A stretch of DNA of 27,126 bases from a virus, in the IMG/VR virus record IMGVR_UViG_3300046375_000049, positions 1 through 27,126 of that record, one strand, 5' to 3'. A program made the position numbers and the translations under genes. Positions 5,582-13,361 of this stretch are shown one piece after another. Every line of letters begins with the position of its first letter. Positions within the stretch are counted from its first letter, which is position 1. The notes beneath the pieces were generated by a model. That model made no database searches. It saw only the letters and a program-made list of their open reading frames with translations, and had not been told where the DNA came from.

Positions 5582-7519
5582 ATGGCCGCTAACCCCGATA
5601 TCGTCGACACCACGAAGCCTGAGGCAATCGTCCCGGACACGGCCAACACGCCTGTGACCGAGCCCCTCATCAATGTTGAGGTGCAAGACAGATTATTACG
5701 GGAATTGAAGAGACGACTTTTCCCGAATGAAATTGAATCAATTCTCTACTCGGCAATCGTCGGCGATCTCTATTGGCAGGATCAACTCTGGAGCCTGATG
5801 GTTGATACTTGGCCGCGGCTCCAGACTAACCTCGGCAAGCTGAAACAGGCGGTTAGCTCGATGGAATACGCAATCCATCCATTTACCGAGGGCGACGAGG
5901 AGCCGACCGATAGCGCCCAGGAAAAAGCCGATTTCGTTGAGGACGCACTTTTCGGGATGCATGGCGATGTGGCGCGTCAGGAGCACGATTTTGAGCAGAC
6001 GTTGGAAGACATTGTCGACTCGCTCATTGCCGGGTTCACGGTAATGGAAGTCTACTGGGAGGCGCGTGACGGCGGGATCATGCCGCAATGTACCCGGTGG
6101 CTCCCAGCGCGATATTTCAGGTTCCCATACGTTTTGGACGACATTGACCGGCTGATGCTTAATCCGAGCGGTATGCTGGGCGGGACGCAGCTAGTGGATT
6201 TCCCGCCGTACAAGTTCTTGGTTTGTATCAAGCAGAGTCATGCCAATCACCCGATCTTCACCTCGCCTATGAGGTGCCTGACGGCGTGGTGGCTAGCGTC
6301 GCGGTTCGGCCTTGAATGGTTCATGAGCTACGCGCAGCTTTTTGGGATCCCGCAACGGATTGCTTATTATCAGCCTGGTGATGATTTAACGTATCAAAAG
6401 CTGGTCCAGATGATGCGAGCTAGCGCCACGGCGACCTGGGGTGTTTACCCGGTCAACACCAAGGTCGAGGTGCTGGGGACGGCCGGCGGCGCTGGCGCGC
6501 ACATGCCGCAGGAACGGCTGATCGATGAAGCGGACAAGGTCTGTGACATCATGTTACTGGGCCAGACGCTAACGACTGAGGTGCGCGAGAGTGGGGGAAA
6601 TAGGGCGCTGGGGATGGTGCACCACAAGGTCATGGACGAGATTTTGGAGGCTGCGTCGCGATACGTTTCCAAGGTCATTACGGCGCAGCTGATCCCGGGG
6701 ATCGTGCAGTACAACTTCGGGAGCACGGATGAGTTGCCGACTTTGGCGCCGGTAGTTAAAAGCCCGATCGATCTGTTTAATTTGGCGCAGAGCTACAACA
6801 TTCTCTTTAACCAGATGCAGATTCCGGTTCTGAACAAGGAGCTCTATGAACGGATCGAGTTTTCTAAGCCGGACGAAGGCGATGATGTTTATGTGCCACC
6901 GGCGACGCCCTTACAGGCAATGCCCAAGCAATCGCCATTTGGTGTGCAGCCGGAACCTGAAGGCGCTAAGCCGGAGCCTGAACACGCGCCGAACGGAAGC
7001 CAGCCCGCAGCATTGAAGCCGAATATCGTCGAGCGGGTGGGTGCGCAGCATGAGGGCGGAAACGATTGCCTGGAGTCGGCTAACGGAGCCCGATTGCTAG
7101 ATCCGGACGATGACGATGATCCGGATGACGGCAGCCTCGTCGAGGCGCGCCACGAACATCGCCATCCGGCGACTGGCCGCTTTATTCCGGCGCCTCCGTC
7201 AAGGCCACCTAAGCGCAAGGTTGGCGTGAAGCGTGGGGAGCCGATACCCGAGGTCGGGCTGATGTGCAAACACAGTCAGACAATGGAGGACAATAAGGTT
7301 TGCCAGGCTTGCAAAGACATCTGTGAAGAGGGCTGGATTCCGATCGACGAGGAGTATCTGGGCTACTCAATGAACCCGCCGCACCACCCAAATTGCCGAT
7401 GCAGCAACGAATACAAGACGGTGTATGGCGGGGTTGACATTCTGCATCAGACCAAGAGCGGTAACCCGCATCATCACCCGGAGACGGGGCGGTTTGTTAG
7501 TAAACCGAAACGAGCATGA
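5582..7519 (+). CDS. portal protein, Mu gp29/DUF935 type, with minor-head-like C-terminus (645 aa)
   Basis: This protein forms the dodecameric DNA channel at the capsid vertex. Residues about 35-440 match the DUF935 portal pattern: 'LYWQDQLWSLMVDTWPRLQ' early, 'FTVMEVYWEARDGG', 'FGLEWFMSYAQLFGIPQRI', and 'MLLGQTLTTEVRESGGNRALG'. Residues about 455-560 are a low-complexity acidic/proline linker. The tail has C562, C574, C577 and C581, then PPHHPNCRC (599-607), the signature that ends Mu F/SPP1 gp7 minor head proteins. An HPxTGRF motif occurs twice (528-534 and 632-638). No separate minor head gene is seen. The gene follows the methyltransferase stop directly and overlaps the next gene (ATGA). 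Confidence 0.9.
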   Translation: MAANPDIVDTTKPEAIVPDTANTPVTEPLINVEVQDRLLRELKRRLFPNEIESILYSAIVGDLYWQDQLWSLMVDTWPRLQTNLGKLKQAVSSMEYAIHPFTEGDEEPTDSAQEKADFVEDALFGMHGDVARQEHDFEQTLEDIVDSLIAGFTVMEVYWEARDGGIMPQCTRWLPARYFRFPYVLDDIDRLMLNPSGMLGGTQLVDFPPYKFLVCIKQSHANHPIFTSPMRCLTAWWLASRFGLEWFMSYAQLFGIPQRIAYYQPGDDLTYQKLVQMMRASATATWGVYPVNTKVEVLGTAGGAGAHMPQERLIDEADKVCDIMLLGQTLTTEVRESGGNRALGMVHHKVMDEILEAASRYVSKVITAQLIPGIVQYNFGSTDELPTLAPVVKSPIDLFNLAQSYNILFNQMQIPVLNKELYERIEFSKPDEGDDVYVPPATPLQAMPKQSPFGVQPEPEGAKPEPEHAPNGSQPAALKPNIVERVGAQHEGGNDCLESANGARLLDPDDDDDPDDGSLVEARHEHRHPATGRFIPAPPSRPPKRKVGVKRGEPIPEVGLMCKHSQTMEDNKVCQACKDICEEGWIPIDEEYLGYSMNPPHHPNCRCSNEYKTVYGGVDILHQTKSGNPHHHPETGRFVSKPKRA

Positions 7520-7764
7520 TTAATCGAGAGGAAAGGCGGGCCAGGATCAAGATGCAGATCGCTAAGGCGGTCAGCGAAATTGATCACGGAGACCCTGCCG
7601 CCGCGGTATTAGCGCTAGCCGACGGGCTCAACGCGATGCTGCATTACGTGGAAAGCGGGGAAGCGGCCTTAGCGGCTCGGCTGAACGAGTTGGCGGCGAG
7701 AGAGGCGGTTAGCGAGGCGAAAGAGGCGCAACCGATGGCGAGAATCAAGGTAACGAAAAGATGA
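7516..7764 (+). CDS. small helical hypothetical protein (82 aa)
   Basis: The ATG overlaps the portal stop (ATGA), and the ORF in turn overlaps the next gene in the same way. The sequence is alanine- and glutamate-rich and almost entirely helical (AAAVLALADGLNAML, EAALAARLNELAAREAVSEAKEA), with a basic start and end. It may be a small head-assembly or scaffold accessory judging by location; the family is not recognised. Confidence 0.65.
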   Translation: MINREERRARIKMQIAKAVSEIDHGDPAAAVLALADGLNAMLHYVESGEAALAARLNELAAREAVSEAKEAQPMARIKVTKR

Positions 7765-8039
7765 AAACACTGGATGTTGTAAGCGTTGAAGATCTTGGCA
7801 GCAAAGTTCCTGATGCATCCGTGGTTGGCAACGGCAATCTGTTTCAACTGCTTTGCAAAGCGTCATCAAAGGATGAACGCTGGATGAAGAGCGCTAAGGC
7901 TATGCAAATTGATGGCGTGGGTTGCGTAGTTCAGGTTACTACTCAAAACGATGGGAACATAGCAGAGGCTATGGTGTTCGTTCCAAATGTTAGGATTACG
8001 GAAGATGTTAATGGAGGCAGGAAATTAATCCAATCATGA
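7761..8039 (+). CDS. hypothetical protein (92 aa)
   Basis: Coupled by ATGA overlaps to both neighbours, so clearly part of the head operon. The protein appears mostly beta (MKTLDVVSVEDLGSKVPDA, GVGCVVQVTTQNDGNIAEAMVFV). No signal peptide, membrane segment or familiar motif is visible. Codon usage is slightly AT-richer than the flanking genes. Possibly a small capsid accessory; function unassigned. Confidence 0.6.
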   Translation: MKTLDVVSVEDLGSKVPDASVVGNGNLFQLLCKASSKDERWMKSAKAMQIDGVGCVVQVTTQNDGNIAEAMVFVPNVRITEDVNGGRKLIQS

Positions 8040-9331
8040 AGACAATCATGGCGATCGAGAAACGCGAGGACACCTCGCCAGAGGAAGGCAAGTCAAAGTA
8101 TGGCGATGTGAAATACGCGGATGAACGCAACAAGAAATATCCGATCGACAGCGAGGCGCATGTTCGGGCGGCGTGGAGTTACATCAACATGCCGAAGAAC
8201 GCGGCCAAGTATTCGAGCGGAGATGTGAAGACGATCAAGGGCCGGATCAAGGCGGCTGGCAAGAAGTACGGCATCGATTTTAGCGATGATGGTGACGGGG
8301 AAAAGGACAAAACCGAATCCAGCTTGGTCTACGCCACGTCGATTGATCTCCAAGGTCAAACTCCTGAAGAAATTGTCTATATGCCGCGTGGCGATGCCAC
8401 CATCAAACCCAAGCGGCCCGGTCACGAGGTTAAGGTCAAGGTCGACGCGGGCGTAGCGCAGGTACTGCAGACGGATCTGGAGAAACGTTTAGCCGCCGAG
8501 ATCCAGCCTTACGCCGGCTATGATCATAACGCGGGGCCGGCCTCGTTTCATCCCAAGGAATTCCGCTGGGACGATGAACGCGGGGTGATCCTGGCGGTCG
8601 ACTGGACGGAGGGCGGCAAACAGGATGTGACTGGTCGCAACTACAGCTATTTCAGCCCGACCTTTATGTTGAGCAAGAGCGGCAAAGTCGCCGGGCTACC
8701 GGATGACGGCGAGGTGGGCAGCTTGGTCAACAATCCAGCTTTCCGAGACAGAAAAATGAAAATCGCAGCGTCGGCGGATGATGACGCAGGAGAAAATGAG
8801 ATCATGATAAAAGTAGCTGAGAAGCTAGTTGAGTTGGAGGTCATTACCGCCGAGCAGGCGGATGATCCGGATACGGTGATTAAAGCGATCACCGATATGC
8901 ATGTAACGATCGGCCTGGTTCAGGCGGCTAACGCGCGGCTGCAAAGCGAAAACACGGCGCTCCAAGCTAAGGTGGCCGATGTGCAGAAGGCCGAGGCGAC
9001 GAGCGTCATTGAGGCGGCGATTGCCGAGGGCAAGATCGGCGCCAAAGACAAGACGTCGATTGAGTTCTGGACCGGGCAACTGGTGAGTTCACCGGAAACC
9101 GCCAAGAAGGTGATTGCCTCGTTGCCGGCCAACCCGCTTCTGCAAAAGGTGATCGATGTCAAGGTAAGCGATACCAAGCGTGTAGCCGGTGGAACGAGCG
9201 CCGCGGACCTAGTCCAGGCGCAGCACCTGGCGATTCACGAAATCCAGGAAGCGCATCCGAATCTTTCCTACACGGACGCCTTTAATAAGGCCAAGCGGGA
9301 ACGGCCCGAGATCTTTCCTGTCGAAGCATAA
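8036..9331 (+). CDS. head maturation protease, Mu gpI type, fused to DUF6582-like N-terminus and scaffold (431 aa)
   Basis: Residues about 14-85 (SKYGDVKYADERNKKYPI to GRIKAAGKKYGIDF) resemble the small DUF6582 module found on phage capsid proteins. Residues about 100-240 carry the Mu I protease pattern (YAGYDHNAGPASFHPKEF; ILAVDWTEGGKQDV; YSYFSPTFML; GSLVNNPAF). Residues about 255-431 are helical and charged (NARLQSENTALQAKVADV), like the scaffold portion. It is expected to cleave scaffold and capsid in the prohead. The start overlaps the upstream stop (ATGA at 8036). An in-frame ATG at residue 257 may produce scaffold alone. Confidence 0.85.
   Translation: MKTIMAIEKREDTSPEEGKSKYGDVKYADERNKKYPIDSEAHVRAAWSYINMPKNAAKYSSGDVKTIKGRIKAAGKKYGIDFSDDGDGEKDKTESSLVYATSIDLQGQTPEEIVYMPRGDATIKPKRPGHEVKVKVDAGVAQVLQTDLEKRLAAEIQPYAGYDHNAGPASFHPKEFRWDDERGVILAVDWTEGGKQDVTGRNYSYFSPTFMLSKSGKVAGLPDDGEVGSLVNNPAFRDRKMKIAASADDDAGENEIMIKVAEKLVELEVITAEQADDPDTVIKAITDMHVTIGLVQAANARLQSENTALQAKVADVQKAEATSVIEAAIAEGKIGAKDKTSIEFWTGQLVSSPETAKKVIASLPANPLLQKVIDVKVSDTKRVAGGTSAADLVQAQHLAIHEIQEAHPNLSYTDAFNKAKRERPEIFPVEA
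8804..9331 (+). CDS. possible internally initiated scaffold protein (175 aa), in frame with the protease
   Basis: An in-frame ATG at 8804 lies at the boundary between the protease and the coiled-coil C-terminal region. A GGAG is about 11 nt upstream, somewhat far. In Mu (I and Z) and lambda (C and Nu3) the scaffold is made from an internal start in the protease gene. The sequence supports the possibility; use of the start is an inference. Confidence 0.35.
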   Translation: MIKVAEKLVELEVITAEQADDPDTVIKAITDMHVTIGLVQAANARLQSENTALQAKVADVQKAEATSVIEAAIAEGKIGAKDKTSIEFWTGQLVSSPETAKKVIASLPANPLLQKVIDVKVSDTKRVAGGTSAADLVQAQHLAIHEIQEAHPNLSYTDAFNKAKRERPEIFPVEA

Positions 9332-9387
9332 AAAACACTCCTAACAATTCAATCCACAATTAAAACAACGGAAGGTTAACACTTAAA

Positions 9388-9801
9388 ATGTCAACAGTAG
9401 GAACACTGGTAAGGGATCCTGGGATCGTGCCCTTACCGACCACGAACAATATTTTGCGTGGTCAGATGGTTGGTTTTACGCCTGGGGTCGGAAATGCGGA
9501 TGGCAACGCGATTGTGCCAGCTGCTGCCGGTACAAATAAAGTTTACGGTATTGCGTTAAGCGATTCAGATATCACGACTCCGGGCCTAAACTACGTTCCG
9601 GTCGGTGTCAAAGGCGGCTACACGATGAGTTGCTCGCCGATTGCCGGCCAGACGTTTACGCAAGGCCAGATAGTCTATCAAGACTCGACCGATTTCAGCC
9701 GGGTAACTGCGGTAGTAGGTACAAACTCCATCGTTGGTTGGGCAGTAAGCGGCAGGCCAGATGCGCTGGGCAACATCGAGGTGGGTTTCTTTTTGTTCTA
9801 G
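9388..9801 (+). CDS. capsid decoration (cement) protein candidate (137 aa)
   Basis: Located directly before the major capsid gene, the usual place for the decoration protein. It is glycine-rich and mostly beta (NILRGQMVGFTPGVGNADG, VYGIALSDSDI, YVPVGVKGGYTMS, FTQGQIVYQDS, GNIEVGFFLF), similar in layout to DUF2190-type trimeric cement proteins. A GGAAGG lies about 12 nt before ATG 9388. It starts a new transcript segment after a 56-bp AT-rich gap (9332-9387) in which no terminator is obvious. Confidence 0.7.
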   Translation: MSTVGTLVRDPGIVPLPTTNNILRGQMVGFTPGVGNADGNAIVPAAAGTNKVYGIALSDSDITTPGLNYVPVGVKGGYTMSCSPIAGQTFTQGQIVYQDSTDFSRVTAVVGTNSIVGWAVSGRPDALGNIEVGFFLF

Positions 9802-9834
9802 GAGGTTAGCACTAAGTAATAAGGAAAAATTGTT

Positions 9835-10734
9835 ATGTACAAAGATCATATCCAGTTACTAACCTTCAGCCAAGGTGTGGTGGCCGATTACGAGAAAAAG
9901 AATCAGATCGGTTCTTTTTTAGCGCCCGAGGTCGTCGTGGGCGGCGGCGTTTATCACTACAAAGATTATGGGCTAGGCAACGCGTTTACGCCGATCGATA
10001 TGCGGCGCGCGGTAGGTGGACCGACCAAGATGCTTCACTTGAGCGTAAACGATCTGCAGGACATCAATTTGGAGTACGGGCTGGCGACGTCCATCGACGA
10101 CCAGGAACGGGAGAATAACCCGGTTAATATCGCGGTATTGGAACAGCGCAAGATCACGGACTTAGTGAATACTTGCATGAACAATAACCTGTACATGGTG
10201 TTGGCCTTGGCGCGGACATTGACGGCGAATGTGGCGTTGCCCGGGGTCCCAACACCCGGTGTTTGGGGAACTGCGGGTACGGGCAATGATCCGGTCGCCG
10301 AGATCAACTTGGCCTGCAAATATATTGCCGACAATTACGGCATCGTGCCGAATCGGATCTATTTTGATTCGGGCGCCTGGGTCAAGTACCAGAACAACCC
10401 GAACGTTCGGGGCCGGTTCCAGGGAGTGCTGGTGCAAGCCGTGACACCGGCGAACACGGTGCAACTATGGAATGTGCCGTTGGATGCCAAAGTCAATCAG
10501 GGCGCGCTCTATGAAGGTGGTGTCTTCAGCGATTGTATCGTCTTTTTTGGGCAGGATAGCCCGAGCCAGTATGATACCAGCTTCATGAAGACCTTCGTGA
10601 ACGTTGCGGGAAGGTTTACCCGGATTCGGAGTTGGCGTGATGAAGATACTTCGAGCGACAAATACAAGGCGCAATTTTTCCAGAAGATCAAGCTTACCGG
10701 GCAGGCGACCGCGTATCGGTTCACGGTCAGTTAA
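9835..10734 (+). CDS. major capsid protein (299 aa)
   Basis: Main shell subunit, expected HK97 fold. Evidence is its position after protease and decoration genes, its length (close to the 300-aa Mu gpT class), and the pattern: an N-terminal arm, 'IGSFLAPEVVVGGGVYHYKDYG', a central 'YGLATSIDDQERENNPVNIAVLEQRK', and 'ADNYGIVPNRIYFDSGAWVKYQN' typical of capsid P-domains, then a beta-rich C-terminus. AAGGAA precedes ATG 9835 by about 8 nt, and a strong AGGAGG lies further up at the previous stop. It is likely the most highly expressed gene here. Confidence 0.85.
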   Translation: MYKDHIQLLTFSQGVVADYEKKNQIGSFLAPEVVVGGGVYHYKDYGLGNAFTPIDMRRAVGGPTKMLHLSVNDLQDINLEYGLATSIDDQERENNPVNIAVLEQRKITDLVNTCMNNNLYMVLALARTLTANVALPGVPTPGVWGTAGTGNDPVAEINLACKYIADNYGIVPNRIYFDSGAWVKYQNNPNVRGRFQGVLVQAVTPANTVQLWNVPLDAKVNQGALYEGGVFSDCIVFFGQDSPSQYDTSFMKTFVNVAGRFTRIRSWRDEDTSSDKYKAQFFQKIKLTGQATAYRFTVS

Positions 10735-10748
10735 AGAGGAGGTGACCT

Positions 10749-10913
10749 ATGGCAGATCAAGTGGACGTGCAAGCGGCGCCGGTCACCTTGACCCGGCGAG
10801 AGGTTCTTTGCTGGCCGTCGCATGATTGCAAGACCAAGGGGGATGGAGCAATCCCGCCGTCGGTATTTGGGACTTGGTCAAAACACGACATTATTAGGGT
10901 GTACGGATTGTAG
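10749..10913 (+). CDS. hypothetical small protein (54 aa)
   Basis: A perfect AGGAGG lies 6 nt before ATG 10749, and the gene fits exactly between the capsid gene and the next start (TAG, 2 nt, ATG). The sequence has no hydrophobic segment; it contains Cys21, His25 and Cys27 in 'LCWPSHDCKTKGDG', not enough for a zinc site alone. The N-terminal 'VTLTRREVLCWPS' looks like a beta strand followed by a helix. Family not recognised, but the start signal makes translation likely. Confidence 0.65.
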   Translation: MADQVDVQAAPVTLTRREVLCWPSHDCKTKGDGAIPPSVFGTWSKHDIIRVYGL

Positions 10914-10915
10914 GA

Positions 10916-11377
10916 ATGTCTGAGTACGATCCCAGTGCTGAACAGGTGTCGCTCATTGCGGAAGCAAAGAGGCTCAATCCTGGCGTGCACTGGGAGACGC
11001 TTTTCAATATTTTACGCGCAAACTATCGTCTTTATTTTCAGGAGGACGGCCATGATCGATACGTTGTAGCATATAATTACCTGGCAATTGCGGCTGCCGT
11101 TGCGCCGCTTGCTTCATCTAATTTGGTTGCTTTGGCTCCCAATACGGTTGCGCATGGCGGGGCGGCTTTCAATATTCAGGCCATCGGGCAGAATTTCTTT
11201 AACGGTGCTTCGATTATCTTTGATGGGAATGTGATCAATCCGACGACGTTCGTAGATGCTAATTCGTTAGTAGGCGCAGTTAAATCGAACTGGATTACGA
11301 CGGCGCGAACGGTGCAGGTATCGGTTCGGAATGCGGATAGACAAAACAGTCCGGCCCTGTCATTTACGATAACTTAA
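10916..11377 (+). CDS. IPT/TIG-like Ig-fold protein, paralogue 2 (153 aa)
   Basis: A paralogue of the protein at 4043-4498: 'NPGVHWETLFNILRANYRLYF' and 'GHDRYVVAYNYLAIAAAVAP' align with its N-terminal region, and 'ITTARTVQVSVRNADRQN' with its Ig-like domain end. The N-terminal 60-residue module seems private to these two genes. Here the gene follows the major capsid gene, supporting a virion surface or connector role. The start is ATG 10916 with only a weak GGA before it, so it is probably translated by coupling. It is visibly AT-richer than the paralogue. Confidence 0.65.
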   Translation: MSEYDPSAEQVSLIAEAKRLNPGVHWETLFNILRANYRLYFQEDGHDRYVVAYNYLAIAAAVAPLASSNLVALAPNTVAHGGAAFNIQAIGQNFFNGASIIFDGNVINPTTFVDANSLVGAVKSNWITTARTVQVSVRNADRQNSPALSFTIT

Positions 11378-11391
11378 GCTGGAGGTGCAAA

Positions 11392-11868
11392 TTGGCGTGG
11401 ATGCCACTACTTACATCTGACGTGCTCAATAGTTTAAGTAGTCAGGAGCAGAACCAGATGACGGACGCTTCCTCGACCGCTGACCTGGCGCAGATTGTCT
11501 CGAGCGTGGTCAGCATGGTTCGTGGGAAGGTGAACTCTTATCAGCCGAACCAAGTGTTCATCCCGTATCCGGCAGGGATGATCCCGGAGGAGACTTATGG
11601 GGCTGCGGTGGCGATCGCGCGGTATAAGTTCCTGACGCATCTGCCTGGGACCCAGCTAATCACCAAGTGGCGCGAGGCTGAGAACACCGAGGCCTACGCG
11701 CTCTTGGGCGATGTAGCAAGCGGCAAGCTGATTATCTTGGGTCCGGCAACACCGCAGGCTCCCGGCGGGACGATACCGCAAAAGAAAGCTGATACGGATG
11801 GCGGGGAGGATTACGGCGGGACTTACCCCTTCTGGCAACCGCAAACACCGGCGTGGCCTTACTGGTGA
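11392..11868 (+). CDS. head-tail connector, gp36/DUF1320 family (158 aa)
   Basis: The early part 'LLTSDVLNSLSSQEQNQMTD' and the helical 'VSSVVSMVRGKVNSYQ' region with 'IPEETYGAAVAIARYKFLTHLPG' match the DUF1320 (Mu gp36) connector family, which closes the head and receives the tail. A TTG start at 11392 is chosen because GGAGG lies 7 nt upstream; ATG 11401 would be 15-16 nt away. The C-terminus (from residue about 125) is Pro/Gly/Trp-rich and probably flexible. Confidence 0.75.
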   Translation: MAWMPLLTSDVLNSLSSQEQNQMTDASSTADLAQIVSSVVSMVRGKVNSYQPNQVFIPYPAGMIPEETYGAAVAIARYKFLTHLPGTQLITKWREAENTEAYALLGDVASGKLIILGPATPQAPGGTIPQKKADTDGGEDYGGTYPFWQPQTPAWPYW

Positions 11869-11872
11869 GATA

Positions 11873-12448
11873 ATGAACGTTAAGGTTGAAGTTGCTCAGA
11901 GCGTGGCGTTCAAACGCAAGTTGCACGAGATCGCGGCGTTATCCAGCATTGTGCTCAACCAGGCCGGCCGGGATACCGCCGATTACTTGCGCAAATATCA
12001 TACGCGGTTTCGGCAGAAGTGGCAGGGGGAGCGGTATATGGCGGGGCCGCGCTCGAATCTATTCTGGCAACAAGTCGTGGCCGGCTGGCAGGACCCGGTC
12101 GTGAGCGGTAAACGGGTGACGATCACCAACACGTTCGGGTTACTCAAATGGAAGACGACCGGAGGCACCATTACGCCAAAGAGGGCGAAGATGTTGACGA
12201 TCCCGCTGGTGCCGGAGGCTAAGGGACTGTCCGCGGCAGAATTTGTGGCTGAGGAAGGCACGCCGCTGTTTCGGGTTGGTAACGCGTTGATGCGCCGGAT
12301 CGGCAAAAAGCTGGAGGGCATCTACGCGCTCAAGGATTCGGTTACCCAGCAACCTTGGCCAGGAGCGATGCCGGAGCAGGCAGAAATCAAAGAGGTATTT
12401 ACTGAGAGCGTGCGCAGACAGGTGCGCGCTATCGCCAAGCAGACATGA
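11873..12448 (+). CDS. tail completion/neck protein, gpG or gp10-like candidate (191 aa)
   Basis: Follows the connector gene, as tail-completion proteins do in Mu-like and HK97-like phages. It has an N-terminal helix pair (ALSSIVLNQAGRDTADYLRKYH), a basic segment (RFRQKWQGERYMAGP), and a beta-rich core (VVSGKRVTITNTFGLLKWK; AKMLTIPLVPEAKG). The frame is open further upstream to 11798, but that part overlaps the preceding gene; the ATG at 11873 has GGTGA just before it. Assignment to the virion morphogenesis family rests on order and size. Confidence 0.55.
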   Translation: MNVKVEVAQSVAFKRKLHEIAALSSIVLNQAGRDTADYLRKYHTRFRQKWQGERYMAGPRSNLFWQQVVAGWQDPVVSGKRVTITNTFGLLKWKTTGGTITPKRAKMLTIPLVPEAKGLSAAEFVAEEGTPLFRVGNALMRRIGKKLEGIYALKDSVTQQPWPGAMPEQAEIKEVFTESVRRQVRAIAKQT

Positions 12449-12942
12449 GCTCTGTTTCCATGCTCGAGCAGTTGCAGAGTGTTGCGGTCAACGCTCTTGC
12501 GGCTGACCCGATGTTTGCTGGGGGGAGCTCAGCGAATGGCGCGGTGGTGCCAATTGTAACCGAAAGAAAAGGAGATATCGAGACGCAGATCGAGACTGCT
12601 CTCGGACAAGTTGGGATCATGGCTTTGGTAGTCACTCCATTATTTCGTTGCATTAATCGGCTGTTACCTAGCTTAAGTGGTTGGGCATTGCTTGATGTGA
12701 CGGTCGGTGAAAACGTTCCGGTGAATCAAGGGAATGGTGGGACTAAGATTTTGGCAATTGCTTTAGCCGAACGGGTTTTCGCGATTCTGCACCATCTGCC
12801 GACTGGGTTGCCGGTTGGTCCGAATGATCAAGGTATCGCCGGAAAATTTATCGGAGCTGACCCGCCGCTTACAATTATTACCGCAGGACCGGTAATCGGA
12901 TATAGCCTTCATTTTGAGGCTCAAGTGATATTAACAGGATAA
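12445..12942 (+). CDS. tail terminator-like protein candidate (165 aa)
   Basis: ATG 12445 overlaps the previous stop (ATGA). The pattern of an N-terminal amphipathic helix (SMLEQLQSVAVNALAADPMF), then strands separated by short helices (VVPIVTERKGDIETQIETALG; GIMALVVTPLF; LLDVTVGENVP; ERVFAILHHLP) matches the general build of tail terminator/gp37-like proteins. These cap the tail tube. It occupies the expected slot between tail completion and tube genes. No specific motif proves it. Confidence 0.5.
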   Translation: MSSVSMLEQLQSVAVNALAADPMFAGGSSANGAVVPIVTERKGDIETQIETALGQVGIMALVVTPLFRCINRLLPSLSGWALLDVTVGENVPVNQGNGGTKILAIALAERVFAILHHLPTGLPVGPNDQGIAGKFIGADPPLTIITAGPVIGYSLHFEAQVILTG

Positions 12943-12949
12943 AAATCAT

Positions 12950-13357
12950 ATGCCAGACATTACACCACAAGTTGCACCAACGAGTTACGTAACAAAATTC
13001 CCGGCGGCGACCCAGTATATATTTGGGAGTACGGATGAAACGGGGATCAGTGTCGATACTTACGAGCAACGCGACCAGATCGATCATTACGAACAGAAAA
13101 ACGGCCAGGGCGAGGTTATTGAGGTGGTCACTCACAATCCGCGTTCTGAGATTACTTGCTTGGGCGAGGTGAACGGCGCAGCGATCGCGGCAGTGGTTGG
13201 TCAATCGTTCGTGTTTACCAACTTGTACCTGAAATATTACGGGGCCACCCCGCCGGTTGGGATTGCGATTATTCGCGAGATCCAGACTTCTAAAGGCCGG
13301 GCCAAGAATCAGCAGATTAGGATGACAGCAACGTATTATCCGTTAGTGACCGCGTGA
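12950..13357 (+). CDS. candidate tail tube protein (135 aa)
   Basis: A beta-rich protein (TQYIFGSTDETGISVDTYEQ; GEVIEVVTHNPRSEITCLGEV; NQQIRMTATYYPL) of a size seen for short tube proteins, placed before the chaperone and tape-measure genes. No sheath gene lies beside it, so the tail should be non-contractile. An alternative is a second connector protein. The start is ATG 12950, seven bases after the previous stop, with only weak ribosome-binding sequence. Confidence 0.45.
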   Translation: MPDITPQVAPTSYVTKFPAATQYIFGSTDETGISVDTYEQRDQIDHYEQKNGQGEVIEVVTHNPRSEITCLGEVNGAAIAAVVGQSFVFTNLYLKYYGATPPVGIAIIREIQTSKGRAKNQQIRMTATYYPLVTA

Positions 13358-13361
13358 GGCA

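Noticed and set aside
2316-11868. Transposable Mu-type phage
   Set aside because: Several head genes are Mu-like, but no MuA/MuB-like gene is present in the window and a tyrosine integrase with a tRNA-derived att site is.
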